The position numbers and the translations under genes were made by a program. DNA of 64,000 nucleotides from an uncultured Caulobacterales bacterium (lineage in GTDB: Bacteria; Pseudomonadota; Alphaproteobacteria; Caulobacterales; Maricaulaceae), in contig CALLIK010000002.1 in NCBI GenBank assembly GCA_938009235.1, positions 147,258 through 211,257 of the forward strand. The letters run 5' to 3'. The notes beneath the pieces are model-generated. The model worked only from the letters and a program-made list of their open reading frames with translations, was not told where the DNA came from and did no database searches. Of the stretch, positions 15,338 to 25,579 are shown piece by piece. Within the stretch, counting starts at the first letter, position 1, and each line of letters begins with the position of its first letter.

Positions 15338-17452
15338 ATGTCCCACAAAACCCTCTGTAGCGCCGCCGTATTACTTATTGCGCTTGCCCCGTCCGCTTAT
15401 GCTCAAGACGTCTCTAAGCAAGAGATGGAAGAAGACGTGATCATCGCAACAGGCCAATATTTGTCCATCGACAAGGTCAATGCCGTGAAGACGCCAACCC
15501 CGATCATCAATGTCCCGCAAAGCCTCTCCATCGTGGACCGTATTCAGATCGAAGATCAGGCGTTCACAAATATCGCAGACATCACGCGCTACACGCCGGG
15601 CCTGACGAACTCACAGGGTGAAGGGCATCGCGACGCTATTATTATTCGCGGACAGCAAACGACGGCTGATTTCTTCCAAGACGGCGTGCGTGATGATGTT
15701 CAATATTTCCGCCCGCTTTATAACCTAGAGCAAGTCGAAATTCTGCGCGGCTCTAACGCCCTCCTCTTTGGGCGCGGCGGCACAGGCGGCATCGTCAACC
15801 GAGTCACAAAGAAGGCGGTTATCGGAGAAACATTCACCGACCTCAGCGCGTCTGTCGACACATTCGGCGCCTATGTCGGGTCATTTGATACGAATTCTGA
15901 CGTCTCTGATACAGCAGGCGTCCGCGTGAACGGCTTTTACGAAGAGCTAAACAATCACCGTGATTTCTTTGACGGAACACGGTTTGGTTTTAACCCAACA
16001 GCGAAGTTAGAGCTCTCCCCGCAAACCACTCTCGATTTATCCTATGAATATCTGGATGATGATCGCGTTGTGGATCGCGGCGTCCCGTCCCGCGATTTCA
16101 GCGGCGGAGCAGATGTGCCGCTCAAGGATTTCGACAACACCTTCTTCGGCTCACCTGATGAGAACTTCACGACGCTGAAAGCCCACATCCTACGCGGTAC
16201 GGTCAATCATGAGTTTAGCGATGCATTGCGCGGGAACTTTAGCGCGCAATATGCAGATTACGACAAAGGCTATCAAAACCTCTTTGCCAGCGAAGAAGTT
16301 GAAGTTGGCGCGGACGGCACATTCGATCAGGTCGAATTAGATGGCTACCGCGACCTAACCGACCGCCAGAACCTGTTCCTTCAAGGGAACCTCGTCGGAG
16401 AGTTCCAGACAGGATCAATTGGGCATACAATTTTAGTCGGCGCGGAATATGGTCAACAAGACACAGAGAACGCGCGGTTTGATAATGTCTTTGCCGTGAA
16501 TGGGATCGACCAGCTGTCCATCCCCTTTACAGACCCACTCGACATTCCAGCCTTTGACTTCACCAGCCTATCCAGAGACCGCGCCTCTGAAGTGACAACG
16601 CTCTCCGTTTATGCGCAGAACCAAATCGATCTGACGGATCAGTTTAAACTCATCCTTGGCGGCCGTTATGACAGCTTCGATATTGAAGTTGATGACCTCG
16701 TCGCGGGCACAGAGTTCAGCCGTAAAGACGAGGAATTCACCCCTCGCCTCGGCGCAATTTACAAACCTGCGGAAAATGTCTCTATCTACGCCAGCTATAG
16801 CGAGACATTCCTGCCGCGCTCAGGCGATCAATTCCTGACACTGAACCTGACAAATAGTCAAACAGCTCCACAAGGGTTTGAGAACCGTGAAATTGGCCTG
16901 AAGTGGAATATCCGTCCAAACCTTAGCTTCACGACATCAGTGTTTGAAATCGAACGCGATGACTTTCTCACCCAAGATACGGAGGGCGATCAAGACAACC
17001 AAGTCAATGTCGAAGGCTCAAACACCAAAGGCTTTGAACTACAACTCCAAGGCAATTTAACAGAAAATTGGTCGTTCAATACGGGCTATACTTATCTTGA
17101 TGGTGAAGTCACATTTGAGGCCAATGAAGATTTAGACGGCAATGACACACGCCAAACACCAGAGAGCAGCTTCTCTCTCTGGAGCCAATATGACCTGACC
17201 GACAAATTCGGCTTTGGCGGCGGGTTAACCCATCAAGGTAGCTTCTTTGTCCGCGAAGATAACAGTGTCAAAGTCCCAGCCTACACCCGCGTCGATCTCG
17301 CTGCGCATTATGACGTGTCAGAAGACCTTAAACTACAGGTGAACATCGAAAACCTCTTGGACGTAGATTACTTCCCCGACGCCCACAGCAATGACAACAT
17401 CTCGACAGGCAAGCCGCTAAATGCGCGCTTCACCGTCCGCAAAGGGTTCTAA
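15338..17452 (+). CDS. TonB-dependent siderophore receptor
   Basis: Outer-membrane receptor of 704 residues, probably for ferric (catecholate-type) siderophores. A signal peptide ends at AYAQ (about residue 24). The plug domain (about 45-170) carries VPQSLSIVDRIQIEDQ, IIIRGQQTTADFFQDGVRDD and VEILRGSNALLFGRGGTGGIVNRVTKK, typical of siderophore receptors. A beta barrel follows, with the terminal strand ending in Phe (ARFTVRKGF), as needed for Bam insertion. The start at MSHKTL was chosen because it gives the signal peptide. No TonB/ExbBD or siderophore utilisation gene is adjacent. Confidence 0.92.
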   Translation: MSHKTLCSAAVLLIALAPSAYAQDVSKQEMEEDVIIATGQYLSIDKVNAVKTPTPIINVPQSLSIVDRIQIEDQAFTNIADITRYTPGLTNSQGEGHRDAIIIRGQQTTADFFQDGVRDDVQYFRPLYNLEQVEILRGSNALLFGRGGTGGIVNRVTKKAVIGETFTDLSASVDTFGAYVGSFDTNSDVSDTAGVRVNGFYEELNNHRDFFDGTRFGFNPTAKLELSPQTTLDLSYEYLDDDRVVDRGVPSRDFSGGADVPLKDFDNTFFGSPDENFTTLKAHILRGTVNHEFSDALRGNFSAQYADYDKGYQNLFASEEVEVGADGTFDQVELDGYRDLTDRQNLFLQGNLVGEFQTGSIGHTILVGAEYGQQDTENARFDNVFAVNGIDQLSIPFTDPLDIPAFDFTSLSRDRASEVTTLSVYAQNQIDLTDQFKLILGGRYDSFDIEVDDLVAGTEFSRKDEEFTPRLGAIYKPAENVSIYASYSETFLPRSGDQFLTLNLTNSQTAPQGFENREIGLKWNIRPNLSFTTSVFEIERDDFLTQDTEGDQDNQVNVEGSNTKGFELQLQGNLTENWSFNTGYTYLDGEVTFEANEDLDGNDTRQTPESSFSLWSQYDLTDKFGFGGGLTHQGSFFVREDNSVKVPAYTRVDLAAHYDVSEDLKLQVNIENLLDVDYFPDAHSNDNISTGKPLNARFTVRKGF

Positions 17453-17478
17453 GCTAATCCCACCAGATAAGCTTGAGG

Positions 17479-17515
17479 AAAGCCGTCCCGGGATGCCAGC
17501 GGGGCGGCTTTTTCA
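17479..17515 (+). terminator. Terminator of the siderophore receptor gene
   Basis: AAAGCCGTCCC (17479-17489) pairs with GGGGCGGCTTT (17501-17511, one G-T pair) and is followed by a T run. It lies 26 bases after the receptor stop. Confidence 0.85.
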
Positions 17516-17516
17516 T

Positions 17517-17810
17517 TTACAAATCAGGTAACGTTTCAGCAGAAAGACTGTAGAAGCAGACGTTAGGCGAGAGACTTAGAACGCCCAAAGTAAGCCACTC
17601 GATTTGGTTTAAGCTTTGGTGAATTGGGTCTATTGTCATTGCCAATGGTAGCCAAGCCAAGCTATTGATAGAACAATCATCATCGGCAATAAAGCGTAGA
17701 TGCCGAGAAATACACTCCAGTGCAAAAGACCCCAAAATAGATTCTTGATTTTGTCTATAGTGAGCCTGAGCATATATGCAGGTTAGATAGTTTTCGTTAA
17801 ATTGCTGCAA
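17517..17810 (-). CDS. Hypothetical protein (doubtful)
   Basis: 97-residue minus-strand frame between the receptor terminator and lon. The sequence has several Cys (CIY, ECISRHLRF, DDDCSI) and a hydrophobic C-terminal third. No recognised domain and no clear ribosome-binding site. If not real, 17516-17914 has no gene apart from this frame. Confidence 0.3.
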   Translation of the reverse strand: MQQFNENYLTCIYAQAHYRQNQESILGSFALECISRHLRFIADDDCSINSLAWLPLAMTIDPIHQSLNQIEWLTLGVLSLSPNVCFYSLSAETLPDL

Positions 17811-17914
17811 ATGCCCACTGTCTTGAGCGGCTTAAAATCGCCCAAAGTAAGCCGCTGGAATCATCATCTCGAACGACCGATATTTGCGAGAAATTTACCT
17901 GCCCAAATAGACGC

Positions 17915-20317
17915 TTAATGCGCCGCAGAGCCGCCTTCTGGCATTTGCGCGGGCGGCGTGCCCATCATGAGGCCTGCGAATTGGGCTTCATCTTGGCTCG
18001 TCCATTTCACCGGTTTAATTTTCTGGGTCAGCGCATGTTTGAGGACTTCGCTGACATGGGTGACAGGAATGATCTCTAGCGCAGCTTTGACGTTGTCCGG
18101 AATATCCGCGAGATCTTTTTCATTCTCAATCGGGATCAAGACTGTCTTCACGCCACCGCGTAGCGCCGCGAGGAGTTTCTCTTTCAATCCGCCGATTGCC
18201 GTAACGCGGCCACGCAATGTGACCTCGCCCGTCATCGCAATATCATTGCGAACTGGAATTTGCGTCAGCACAGACACAATCGCCGTGACCATGCCGATAC
18301 CCGCACTCGGGCCATCCTTCGGCGTCGCGCCATCAGGAACGTGAACGTGAATATCGTTGGAGCGGAACTTCTTCGGTGAAATACCCAGCTCTGGCGCTTT
18401 GGCCTGAACATAGGAATTAGCCGCCGAGATCGACTCTTTCATCACGTTCTTCAGATTACCTGTGACGGTCATCTTGCCTTTACCGGGCATTGCGAGCGCT
18501 TCGATGGTCAGGATGTCGCCGCCAACGGATGTCCACGCCAAGCCTGTGACGACACCGATTTGGTCTTCGGTATCGGTCTTGCCATAGCGGAATTTCTTGA
18601 CGCCTAGCAGGTCATCCAAATGCGTCGCCGTGACGTCGATTTTCGTGACTTCTTTTGTCACGATTTTCGTCAGCACTTTACGTGCGAGGGATGCGATTTC
18701 GCGTTTCAATCCACGGACGCCCGCCTCGCGAGTGTAATAGCGAATGATGTCGCGAACGGCATCTTCGGACAGCGTGAACTCTTTGGCTTTCAGGCCATGT
18801 TCCTTCGTCTGCTCTGGGATCAAGTGACGCTTGGCGATTTCAACCTTCTCGTCCTCTGTATATCCAGGGATACGGATGATCTCCATACGGTCCAGAAGCG
18901 GTTGCGCCATATCGAGGCTGTTCGCCGTCGTGATGAACATGACGTCGGACAGGTCGTAATCTACGTCCAGATAATGATCGTTGAATGTGTCGTTCTGTTC
19001 GGGGTCGAGAACCTCAAGCAGCGCCGCAGCGGGGTCACCGCGATGGTCTTGTCCCATCTTATCTATCTCATCAAAGAGGAAGAGCGGGTTGTTAAACTTC
19101 GCTTTTTTCATCGACTGAATGACACGGCCCGGCATGGAGCCAATGTAGGTGCGGCGATGACCACGGATTTCGCTCTCATCACGCACGCCGCCAAGTGACA
19201 CGCGTACAAATTCACGGCCCGTTGCGCGAGCGACAGATTTACCGAGTGACGTTTTACCCACGCCCGGAGGTCCGACGAGGCAAAGGATTGGGCCTTTGAC
19301 TTTTTTCGTACGGGTCTGAACCGCGAGAAATTCGATAATCCGTTCTTTGACTTTATCGAGGCCATAATGGTCGGCATCTAATATCTCTTGCGCTTTGGCG
19401 AGATCGCGCTGAACGCGTTTCTTCTTGCCCCACGGCACAGAGAGCATCCAGTCGATGTAGTTACGCGACACGTTTGCTTCGGCGCTCATTGGAGACATTT
19501 TCTTGAGACGCGAGAGTTCCTTGTCGACCTTTTCCTTGGCCTCAACGGTCAGCTTCGTCTCTTCGACTTTCGCGCGTAGCTCCTCCATCTCATCGGGTTC
19601 GTCCCCGCCAAGTTCGGTCTGGATCGCCTTCATCTGCTCATTGAGATAATATTCGCGCTGGGTCTTCTCCATCTGGCGCTTTACGCGGCCACGGATTTTC
19701 TTCTCGACTTTGAGAAGCGACGCTTCGCCATCCAGCAATTCGAGGATTTGCGCAAGACGGTCACCGACTTCGGTGGATTCCAGCAAGGATTGCTTACGCG
19801 CAATATCTGCGCCCAAATGCACAGAGACAATATCGGAGAGCTTTGAGGCATCGGTCGTTTCCATCACGGAGGTAATGACTTCATCCGCGACTTTTTTGTT
19901 CAATTTACCGTAGGATTCGAATCCATCACGCACTTGCGTGGCCATTGCGCTGACATGGTCTTTATCGGCCTGCTCGCTATCGGTGATACGAACGTCACCT
20001 TCTAAAAACTCACCCACCTTGAGGCCAGAGACAGCTGCGCGGTCTTCACCCTCGACAAGTACTCGAACGGTGCCGTCAGGTAATTTCAGAAGCTGTAGGA
20101 TTTTCGCAATACAACCACGCTCAAACAGATCATCCGCAGTCGGGTCATCCGTTGCCGAGTCCTTTTGCGTGAGAAGCAGGATGCGTTTTTCCGCCTGCAT
20201 GACCTCTTCAAGCGCTGCAATAGATTTTTCACGCCCAACAAAGAGCGGAACGACCATATGCGGGAAAACCACGATATCGCGAAGGGGTAAGACTGGTAGG
20301 CGTTGAATGTCGCTCAT
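17915..20317 (-). CDS. lon: ATP-dependent protease Lon
   Basis: Cytoplasmic AAA+ serine protease (800 residues) degrading misfolded and regulatory proteins. N-terminal substrate domain (LPVLPLRDIVVFPHMVVPLFVGR) up to about residue 300. AAA+ module with Walker A GPPGVGKTS and the sensor region. C-terminal protease domain with the catalytic Ser in PKDGPSAG near residue 675 and the partner Lys in the following GGLKEKLLAA region. It is the last gene of the tig-clpP-clpX-lon series, on the same strand and separated from clpX by about 180 bases containing a terminator, so it has its own promoter. Confidence 0.97.
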   Translation of the reverse strand: MSDIQRLPVLPLRDIVVFPHMVVPLFVGREKSIAALEEVMQAEKRILLLTQKDSATDDPTADDLFERGCIAKILQLLKLPDGTVRVLVEGEDRAAVSGLKVGEFLEGDVRITDSEQADKDHVSAMATQVRDGFESYGKLNKKVADEVITSVMETTDASKLSDIVSVHLGADIARKQSLLESTEVGDRLAQILELLDGEASLLKVEKKIRGRVKRQMEKTQREYYLNEQMKAIQTELGGDEPDEMEELRAKVEETKLTVEAKEKVDKELSRLKKMSPMSAEANVSRNYIDWMLSVPWGKKKRVQRDLAKAQEILDADHYGLDKVKERIIEFLAVQTRTKKVKGPILCLVGPPGVGKTSLGKSVARATGREFVRVSLGGVRDESEIRGHRRTYIGSMPGRVIQSMKKAKFNNPLFLFDEIDKMGQDHRGDPAAALLEVLDPEQNDTFNDHYLDVDYDLSDVMFITTANSLDMAQPLLDRMEIIRIPGYTEDEKVEIAKRHLIPEQTKEHGLKAKEFTLSEDAVRDIIRYYTREAGVRGLKREIASLARKVLTKIVTKEVTKIDVTATHLDDLLGVKKFRYGKTDTEDQIGVVTGLAWTSVGGDILTIEALAMPGKGKMTVTGNLKNVMKESISAANSYVQAKAPELGISPKKFRSNDIHVHVPDGATPKDGPSAGIGMVTAIVSVLTQIPVRNDIAMTGEVTLRGRVTAIGGLKEKLLAALRGGVKTVLIPIENEKDLADIPDNVKAALEIIPVTHVSEVLKHALTQKIKPVKWTSQDEAQFAGLMMGTPPAQMPEGGSAAH

Positions 20318-20441
20318 ATTATCACTTAATCCTATTCGCTATCCACATGTCTAGCCAGACCTATGTGGGTTAGATGAACGTAGTCGGCAAGGTCCAAGCG
20401 TAAATTTCAATGCCGTGAAATACAGCAAAAGCCCTCATCAA

Positions 20442-20471
20442 ACGAAAACGGGAGCCCCCTGAGGCTCCCGT
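20442..20471 (-). terminator. Terminator of clpX
   Basis: Perfect 9-bp stem ACGGGAGCC / GGCTCCCGT (20448-20456 with 20463-20471) with a 6-base loop. Reading on the minus strand it is followed by TTTTCGTTT. It separates clpX from lon. Confidence 0.85.
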
Positions 20472-20498
20472 ATCAATTCTTTGGCCAAAACCTAGATC

Positions 20499-21767
20499 TT
20501 AGGCAGACTTGTCAGCTTTTTTCTTAGAGGATTTTTTTGCATGAACCAAAAGCGGCTCTGCGTTGCCCTCTACGACTTTAGCATTAATCACGACTTCTTC
20601 GACGCCTTCATAGGTCGGCAGATCGAACATAGAGTCGAGCAAGATGGCTTCCATGATGGAGCGCAATCCACGCGCACCCGTTTTACGGGTCAAAGCGCGC
20701 TTGGCTATGGCTTTAAGTGCATCTTCTGTGAACGTCAGTTTGACATTTTCCATCTCGAAGAGTGTTTGATACTGTTTCACGAGCGCATTACGCGGCTTCG
20801 TTAGGATGATGATCAAGGCTTCCTCGTCCAGATCCGTCAGTGTCGCGATGACAGGCAAACGACCCACAAATTCAGGGATAAGTCCAAATTTCGTCAAATC
20901 TTCTGGCTCAACACCTTGAAGGATGTCTCCAACGCCGCGCTTATCAACTTCTTTGACGGACCCGCCAAAGCCGATGGAGCTGTCATCACCGCGACCCGCA
21001 ATCACTTTATCGAGGCCAGCGAATGCGCCGCCCACAACGAAGAGGATATTGGTTGTATCAACCTGCAAGAATTCTTGCTGCGGATGCTTACGGCCACCTT
21101 GCGGCGGTACAGAGGCAACAGTGCCTTCCATAATCTTGAGAAGAGCTTGCTGTACGCCCTCACCCGATACATCACGCGTGATTGATGGGTTATCAGACTT
21201 ACGTGAAATCTTATCGACCTCATCGATGTAAACGATACCGCGTTGGGCGCGTTCAACATTATAGTCAGCTGACTGTAGCAATTTCAGAATGATGTTCTCG
21301 ACATCTTCGCCGACATAACCAGCTTCGGTCAATGTCGTTGCGTCAGCCATCGTGAACGGAACATCCAAAATGCGCGCCAAAGTCTGCGCGAGCAATGTCT
21401 TACCACAGCCTGTTGGGCCGACGAGCAAGATGTTGGATTTAGCCAGTTCGACATCTGGATTAGACGCGGCGTGGTTCAGACGCTTGTAATGGTTATGGAC
21501 AGCAACGGACAACACGCGTTTGGCGTATTTTTGACCGATGACGTAATCATCTAGTGTCTGTGTAATTTCTTGAGGTGTTGGAACACCTTCTTGTGTCTTC
21601 GCGAGAGAGCCTTTGCCCTCTTCCTTGATGATATCCATGCAAAGTTCTACGCATTCATCACAGATGAAGACTGTCGGGCCCGCAATCAGTTTGCGGACTT
21701 CGTGCTGAGACTTCCCACAAAAGGAGCAGTAGAGCGTATTCTTGCTGTCAGTCGTATTCTTGCTCAT
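20499..21767 (-). CDS. clpX: ATP-dependent Clp protease ATP-binding subunit ClpX
   Basis: AAA+ unfoldase (422 residues) that recognises ssrA-tagged and other substrates and feeds them to ClpP. N-terminal C4 zinc-binding domain (CSFCGK ... CDECVELC, about residues 13-42), Walker [13 protein letters not shown], Walker B region [10 protein letters not shown], the [27 protein letters not shown] block, and the sensor-2 arginine in [12 protein letters not shown]. It follows clpP on the same strand. Its SspB adaptor and tmRNA partner are also encoded in this window. Confidence 0.97.
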   Translation of the reverse strand: MSKNTTDSKNTLYCSFCGKSQHEVRKLIAGPTVFICDECVELCMDIIKEEGKGSLAKTQEGVPTPQEITQTLDDYVIGQKYAKRVLSVAVHNHYKRLNHAASNPDVELAKSNILLVGPTGCGKTLLAQTLARILDVPFTMADATTLTEAGYVGEDVENIILKLLQSADYNVERAQRGIVYIDEVDKISRKSDNPSITRDVSGEGVQQALLKIMEGTVASVPPQGGRKHPQQEFLQVDTTNILFVVGGAFAGLDKVIAGRGDDSSIGFGGSVKEVDKRGVGDILQGVEPEDLTKFGLIPEFVGRLPVIATLTDLDEEALIIILTKPRNALVKQYQTLFEMENVKLTFTEDALKAIAKRALTRKTGARGLRSIMEAILLDSMFDLPTYEGVEEVVINAKVVEGNAEPLLVHAKKSSKKKADKSA

Positions 21768-21946
21768 CGTCTAACTTCCATTCCACCGGTTCCAACTTAC
21801 AAATCACTGCAAGAAAAGTGCCGATTACGTCCCGTTTGCGCCCTATTATCTGCGAGGCATTGAATCACCATCGCAGATAAACCTTAAGTTCAGACTTACA
21901 CAGCGAAATAAGTGCTGTGAAAGCCTGCGTTACAGTGAATCGCAGC

Positions 21947-22564
21947 CTAACCCTCGCCGCGCTTCGAGTAGACATGGTCTACAATACCGAAATCTTTGGT
22001 TTCTTGCGCTGTCATGAAATGATCGCGGTCGAGTGTTTTCTCGATAACAGAGTATTTGTTGCCCGTGTGTTTCACGTAGATTTCGTTCAAACGCTTTTTC
22101 ATCGCTTGGATGTCGTCGGCGTGGCGCTGAATGTCAGATGCCTGGCCGCGGAAACCGCCTGATGGTTGATGAACCATGATACGCGCATTTGGCAGAGCCA
22201 CGCGCATGTCAGCTTCGCCAGCTGCGAGAAGCAATGAGCCCATTGAACAGGCTTGACCGATACACACAGTCGACACTGGGCATTTAATATATTGCATCGT
22301 GTCATAAATCGCCATGCCAGCCGTCACAACGCCACCAGGGGAGTTGATATACATGCTAATTTCTTTCTTCGGGTTTTCTGACTCTAGGAACAAAAGTTGT
22401 GATGTAATCAAGGCAGCCATGTTGTCTTCGACAACACCCGTGAGGAAGATGATACGGTCTTTGAGAAGACGCGAGAAAATATCAAACGCGCGTTCACCGC
22501 GTGATGTTTGCTCAACAACCATCGGGACAAGGCCCATAAGTCTTTCTTGGTGATCGTGCATCAT
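21947..22564 (-). CDS. clpP: ATP-dependent Clp protease proteolytic subunit ClpP
   Basis: Serine peptidase forming the tetradecameric barrel capped by ClpX. The catalytic Ser is in [11 protein letters not shown], the His in [13 protein letters not shown], and the Asp in KTLDRDHFM. The N-terminal signature is [23 protein letters not shown] choose the ATG at 22564 (205 residues), which has AAGGAT about 8 bases upstream and gives normal length. An ATG at 22639 would add an atypical extension. The trigger factor gene, usually just upstream, is displaced by about 6.5 kb. Confidence 0.95.
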   Translation of the reverse strand: MMHDHQERLMGLVPMVVEQTSRGERAFDIFSRLLKDRIIFLTGVVEDNMAALITSQLLFLESENPKKEISMYINSPGGVVTAGMAIYDTMQYIKCPVSTVCIGQACSMGSLLLAAGEADMRVALPNARIMVHQPSGGFRGQASDIQRHADDIQAMKKRLNEIYVKHTGNKYSVIEKTLDRDHFMTAQETKDFGIVDHVYSKRGEG

Positions 22565-22838
22565 ATCAATATCCTTAAAGTCTAATCGGCAGTCTGCCGC
22601 AAGCAAATCAGTTGAGTACATATTGCCCCGCCGAGCCACTCTTTCAAGAGCATAGGCAAGGGAATCTTAGGTTAGGGTAAATTCCAGTCCTTTCGAATCA
22701 AATTATGACAGCTAAATGGGACTTGGATAAAAATATCATAGTCCACCTTCAGATGAGCTTACCACAACCAAAACCTCATACCTCATTCACGTTAGGTACT
22801 TTATCGTGTGAGTGATTATAACGCTTGGAGATTACGTT

Positions 22839-23384
22839 ATGGCTTTACGATATGTTTTAAGCGCGCTTGCAGCCTTAATCTTACACGCCCCTAGCGTGTC
22901 TGCACTGAGCTGTGCCCAACCTGACCTCATGCAGGCGATGGAAACAGTAAAAGTCAGTCACAAGACCTATTACGTCTTAGTGGGTACATTTAAGCCTGAT
23001 CCGTCAGCGCCGAGATCAAAACCTAATCCACCCCCAAAAATGACCACTGGTGTATGGCCACCGCGCTCATCTGCGCCTGCGCCAATGCAAGTTCTATTTG
23101 AAGGCTATTCATTGACACAAGACCGCCGCAGTGATGTGTATTTGTCGGAGTTCCCGATCACGGTGAGAACAAGCTGCATAGGCTCTTGGTGTAGCTCGCC
23201 TCCGTCATTTGGAGATCAAAAAATCGCCTTCGTTCAGGTCAACCCAGGTCAACCTCACATGCTTCGCATCGCGCCATGCAGTGATAAGATTTTTCAAGTC
23301 CGCCCTCAAGAAGACCCAATAAGGCGCTTGAGGTCATGCTTTGATAAGCCTTGCATCGAAGACTGGAAACCCCCGCGCCATTAG
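22839..23384 (+). CDS. Secreted hypothetical protein
   Basis: 181-residue protein with a Sec signal peptide (MALRYVLSALAALILHAPSVSALS, cleavage near residue 24). A GGAG motif precedes the chosen ATG. The mature part has a Pro-rich linker (about residues 58-80) and eight Cys, including CIGSWCSS and CFDKPCIEDW, suggesting disulfide bonds in the periplasm or outside. Family not recognised. It lies in the accessory block between clpP and tig. Confidence 0.65.
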   Translation: MALRYVLSALAALILHAPSVSALSCAQPDLMQAMETVKVSHKTYYVLVGTFKPDPSAPRSKPNPPPKMTTGVWPPRSSAPAPMQVLFEGYSLTQDRRSDVYLSEFPITVRTSCIGSWCSSPPSFGDQKIAFVQVNPGQPHMLRIAPCSDKIFQVRPQEDPIRRLRSCFDKPCIEDWKPPRH

Positions 23385-23420
23385 TGTGCAGACACTGGCG
23401 AAACATAGCCGTTGTATAGT

Positions 23421-25148
23421 TTACTCTTTCCCTACGGGATAGAACCCAATGGTATGACTGACCTTAGGGTCACCATAATAGCCGTAATCATTATACCACG
23501 ACATGATGACGCGATTATCAGCTAGCACGAGTGTGTGCAGCCTTTCATAGCTCTCCGCTTGCGCACCAGTTGCGATCACAAACTCATTCGAAACAACTTC
23601 AAAAGTCTCATCCACGACAAGGGCACGAATTTCCGTTTCGCCAGAAGTTTCATCTGTCCACGTCACCAGAACCTCATTCGTGTTCAACGCCGTAAGAGTG
23701 AAAAAATACTGACCTGAAAGTGTCTCATTATCAAAGGCCTGCAGAATGGACGGTAAGACCGCCTCATCAGAGGCAAAACTTCCGTTAGGACGAACGATAC
23801 GGCCCCGAATTTCAGCTGTCTCTGCACCTACCGCATTATGCATCCACGCCACGAAAATATTCCCATCCGTCATCGTAACCGCCACAGGATTGAGTTGATC
23901 GCCGTCCGTTTCCACATTTACAATCTCGGTCATTCCTAACGACGCTCCGTCTTTATCGGCGCGAAGCATATTGATGTCGTAACCCGTAGTTTCAGTATTC
24001 TGAGACCATGCGACTAAGACATTATCGTCGGTATAGCTCGAAACGGCCAAGTAACTTTTTTTACTTATTGAGCCATGCGAGGGAAACTCGCCAAGCGTAT
24101 GGACCGTCGTTTGCCCCACTGGGTCAACAACATAGGCCTTCATGACGATGTTCACATCCTCGGCCTCTGGGTTCAGAGTGGACAATTCCGAAAATACAGT
24201 CAGCAATTCATTGTCACCAACAGCCGTAATGTCTCCGCCGAGCCATTTTTGATAGTCTTCAGCTGGGTCGATAAAACTATCACCGAATCCAAAGACTTCA
24301 CCCTCAACGGCTCCGCGGTGAAAATTATACCCAACCGTAAATGCTGGGTTGGCCTCTAATACGCCTGTAAGATTATAAAGCGTGTCACCGCTTTGGAAGG
24401 TCGCAAAAGGAATGCCCCATAGAAATCTAAAATTTCCATCCTCATCATATCCGTAACCAGCCTCTTCACCGCCTATGAAAACGCCGTCAACTTGTGTTCC
24501 AACGGGGTCTCCCTCGGCCGAAAAAATTTGCGAGGAGATAGGCATATTATGTCCAAGACCATCCGCGGTCCAATGCACTGTATAACCGCCATTCTCTGCG
24601 CGCGTCAGACCGATGATCTTCACAAGCGGTTTATTCCCCTCGAAAAGACTCGGATCGCCAACAGTCACTGTCGGATTTGTGGGTCCGCCCGTTCCAAATT
24701 CGGTGGCCTTCGACGCCACAGCCGCAACCTTCAAAGTTTCAATATCCAGAGAGACAGTGGACACGCGTGTAAATGCCCCGTCTGATACGGACACCTCAAA
24801 GGACGCGGTTTGGTCATTGTCCAAAAGCGGCGCAGTTAAGCCTAATTTCGCCTGAGTGGGAGACACGATTTCCATTGCAGGTCCAGAAATTTGACTCCAA
24901 CTATAGGTCAGGGCGTCACCGTCTGAATCACTGGACCCAGACGCATCCAACTCAAACGGTTGACCTTCCGCAACGATGCTAAGCTTCGAAACCCTAACAA
25001 CAGGCGCTTGATTGACTGCGACTTGTGGCGTTGCCGAGCCAGAAGAACTGCCTCCACCACAGGCCGTACACATCAGAAGACCAAATGAATACGCGGCAAG
25101 TTTCGCGTTGCGGTTCATAAAAATTTTCTGTGATGTGGTTTTAAACAT
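23421..25148 (-). CDS. Putative surface lipoprotein with PKD/cadherin-like domain and beta-propeller-like repeats
   Basis: 575 residues (an internal ATG at 25118 gives a shorter signal). A lipobox ends in CTAC^G near residue 30, followed by a Gly/Ser linker. A PKD-like domain spans about residues 45-140, with FELDASGSSDSDGDALTYSW and a second VSVSDGAF motif. The remaining 400 residues show recurring units of the kind ..D.NILVAWM../..NEVLVTWTDE../..DRVIMSWYND.., suggesting repeated blades. This points to an outer-membrane or surface-exposed protein with a binding role (inference). No enzyme motif seen. Confidence 0.65.
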   Translation of the reverse strand: MFKTTSQKIFMNRNAKLAAYSFGLLMCTACGGGSSSGSATPQVAVNQAPVVRVSKLSIVAEGQPFELDASGSSDSDGDALTYSWSQISGPAMEIVSPTQAKLGLTAPLLDNDQTASFEVSVSDGAFTRVSTVSLDIETLKVAAVASKATEFGTGGPTNPTVTVGDPSLFEGNKPLVKIIGLTRAENGGYTVHWTADGLGHNMPISSQIFSAEGDPVGTQVDGVFIGGEEAGYGYDEDGNFRFLWGIPFATFQSGDTLYNLTGVLEANPAFTVGYNFHRGAVEGEVFGFGDSFIDPAEDYQKWLGGDITAVGDNELLTVFSELSTLNPEAEDVNIVMKAYVVDPVGQTTVHTLGEFPSHGSISKKSYLAVSSYTDDNVLVAWSQNTETTGYDINMLRADKDGASLGMTEIVNVETDGDQLNPVAVTMTDGNIFVAWMHNAVGAETAEIRGRIVRPNGSFASDEAVLPSILQAFDNETLSGQYFFTLTALNTNEVLVTWTDETSGETEIRALVVDETFEVVSNEFVIATGAQAESYERLHTLVLADNRVIMSWYNDYGYYGDPKVSHTIGFYPVGKE

Positions 25149-25579
25149 ATCAGCTTATCTTTGCTCCAAATTAAGATTGCTTTCAATTTTTAAACATGCA
25201 CAAGTTGAAAAACCATGTCAAGATTTGCACCCTGCGGCAGGCTCGGAGTTATCCTACATTCAGAATGTGAGATGTTTATTCGCTCGTAAACATTAAAGCA
25301 TTCATCGAGTTAAGATACGCCATGAATGTCGAAAACCAGCAAATATTCACCTGTATCGACGTTGGGAAAGTCGACGTTAATCCGGTGAAGAAACGCATAT
25401 CAGGACAGGCACGAGTGTCTCGCGCGCGATGGCCGCGCGGATAGAATTTGTAGGAAATTAGACAATTGGAAAAATGTTTCAATATTAGAGACGACACAAG
25501 ATCTGCTCAGGAGAAAAAATGAAGATTTTGAAAATAAATCCACGTCCAAAGCCTACGCAGATACGTAAGTAAAACTGTT
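25149..25579. other. Stretch with only very small possible frames
   Basis: No normal gene. On the plus strand there is a 40-residue frame at 25322-25444 without a good ribosome-binding site, and a 17-residue frame at 25519-25572 with an excellent one (entered separately). Promoters of the divergent lipoprotein and FHA-like genes should lie here; I could not fix their elements. Confidence 0.5.
25519..25572 (+). CDS. Possible 17-residue leader peptide
   Basis: ATG at 25519 preceded by CAGGAGAAAAA, a strong ribosome-binding site, encoding MKILKINPRPKPTQIRK and stopping 7 bases before the next ATG. It may be a translational coupler for the FHA-like gene, which itself lacks a clear site, or a decayed gene start. 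Confidence 0.35.
   Translation: MKILKINPRPKPTQIRK

Noticed and set aside
25322..25444. 40-codon plus-strand frame
   Set aside because: No ribosome-binding site and an Arg-rich end of random appearance; too weak to list as a gene.
25276..25497. 73-codon minus-strand frame between the lipoprotein and FHA-like genes
   Set aside because: Composition is not protein-like, no ribosome-binding site, and it overlaps other small candidates.
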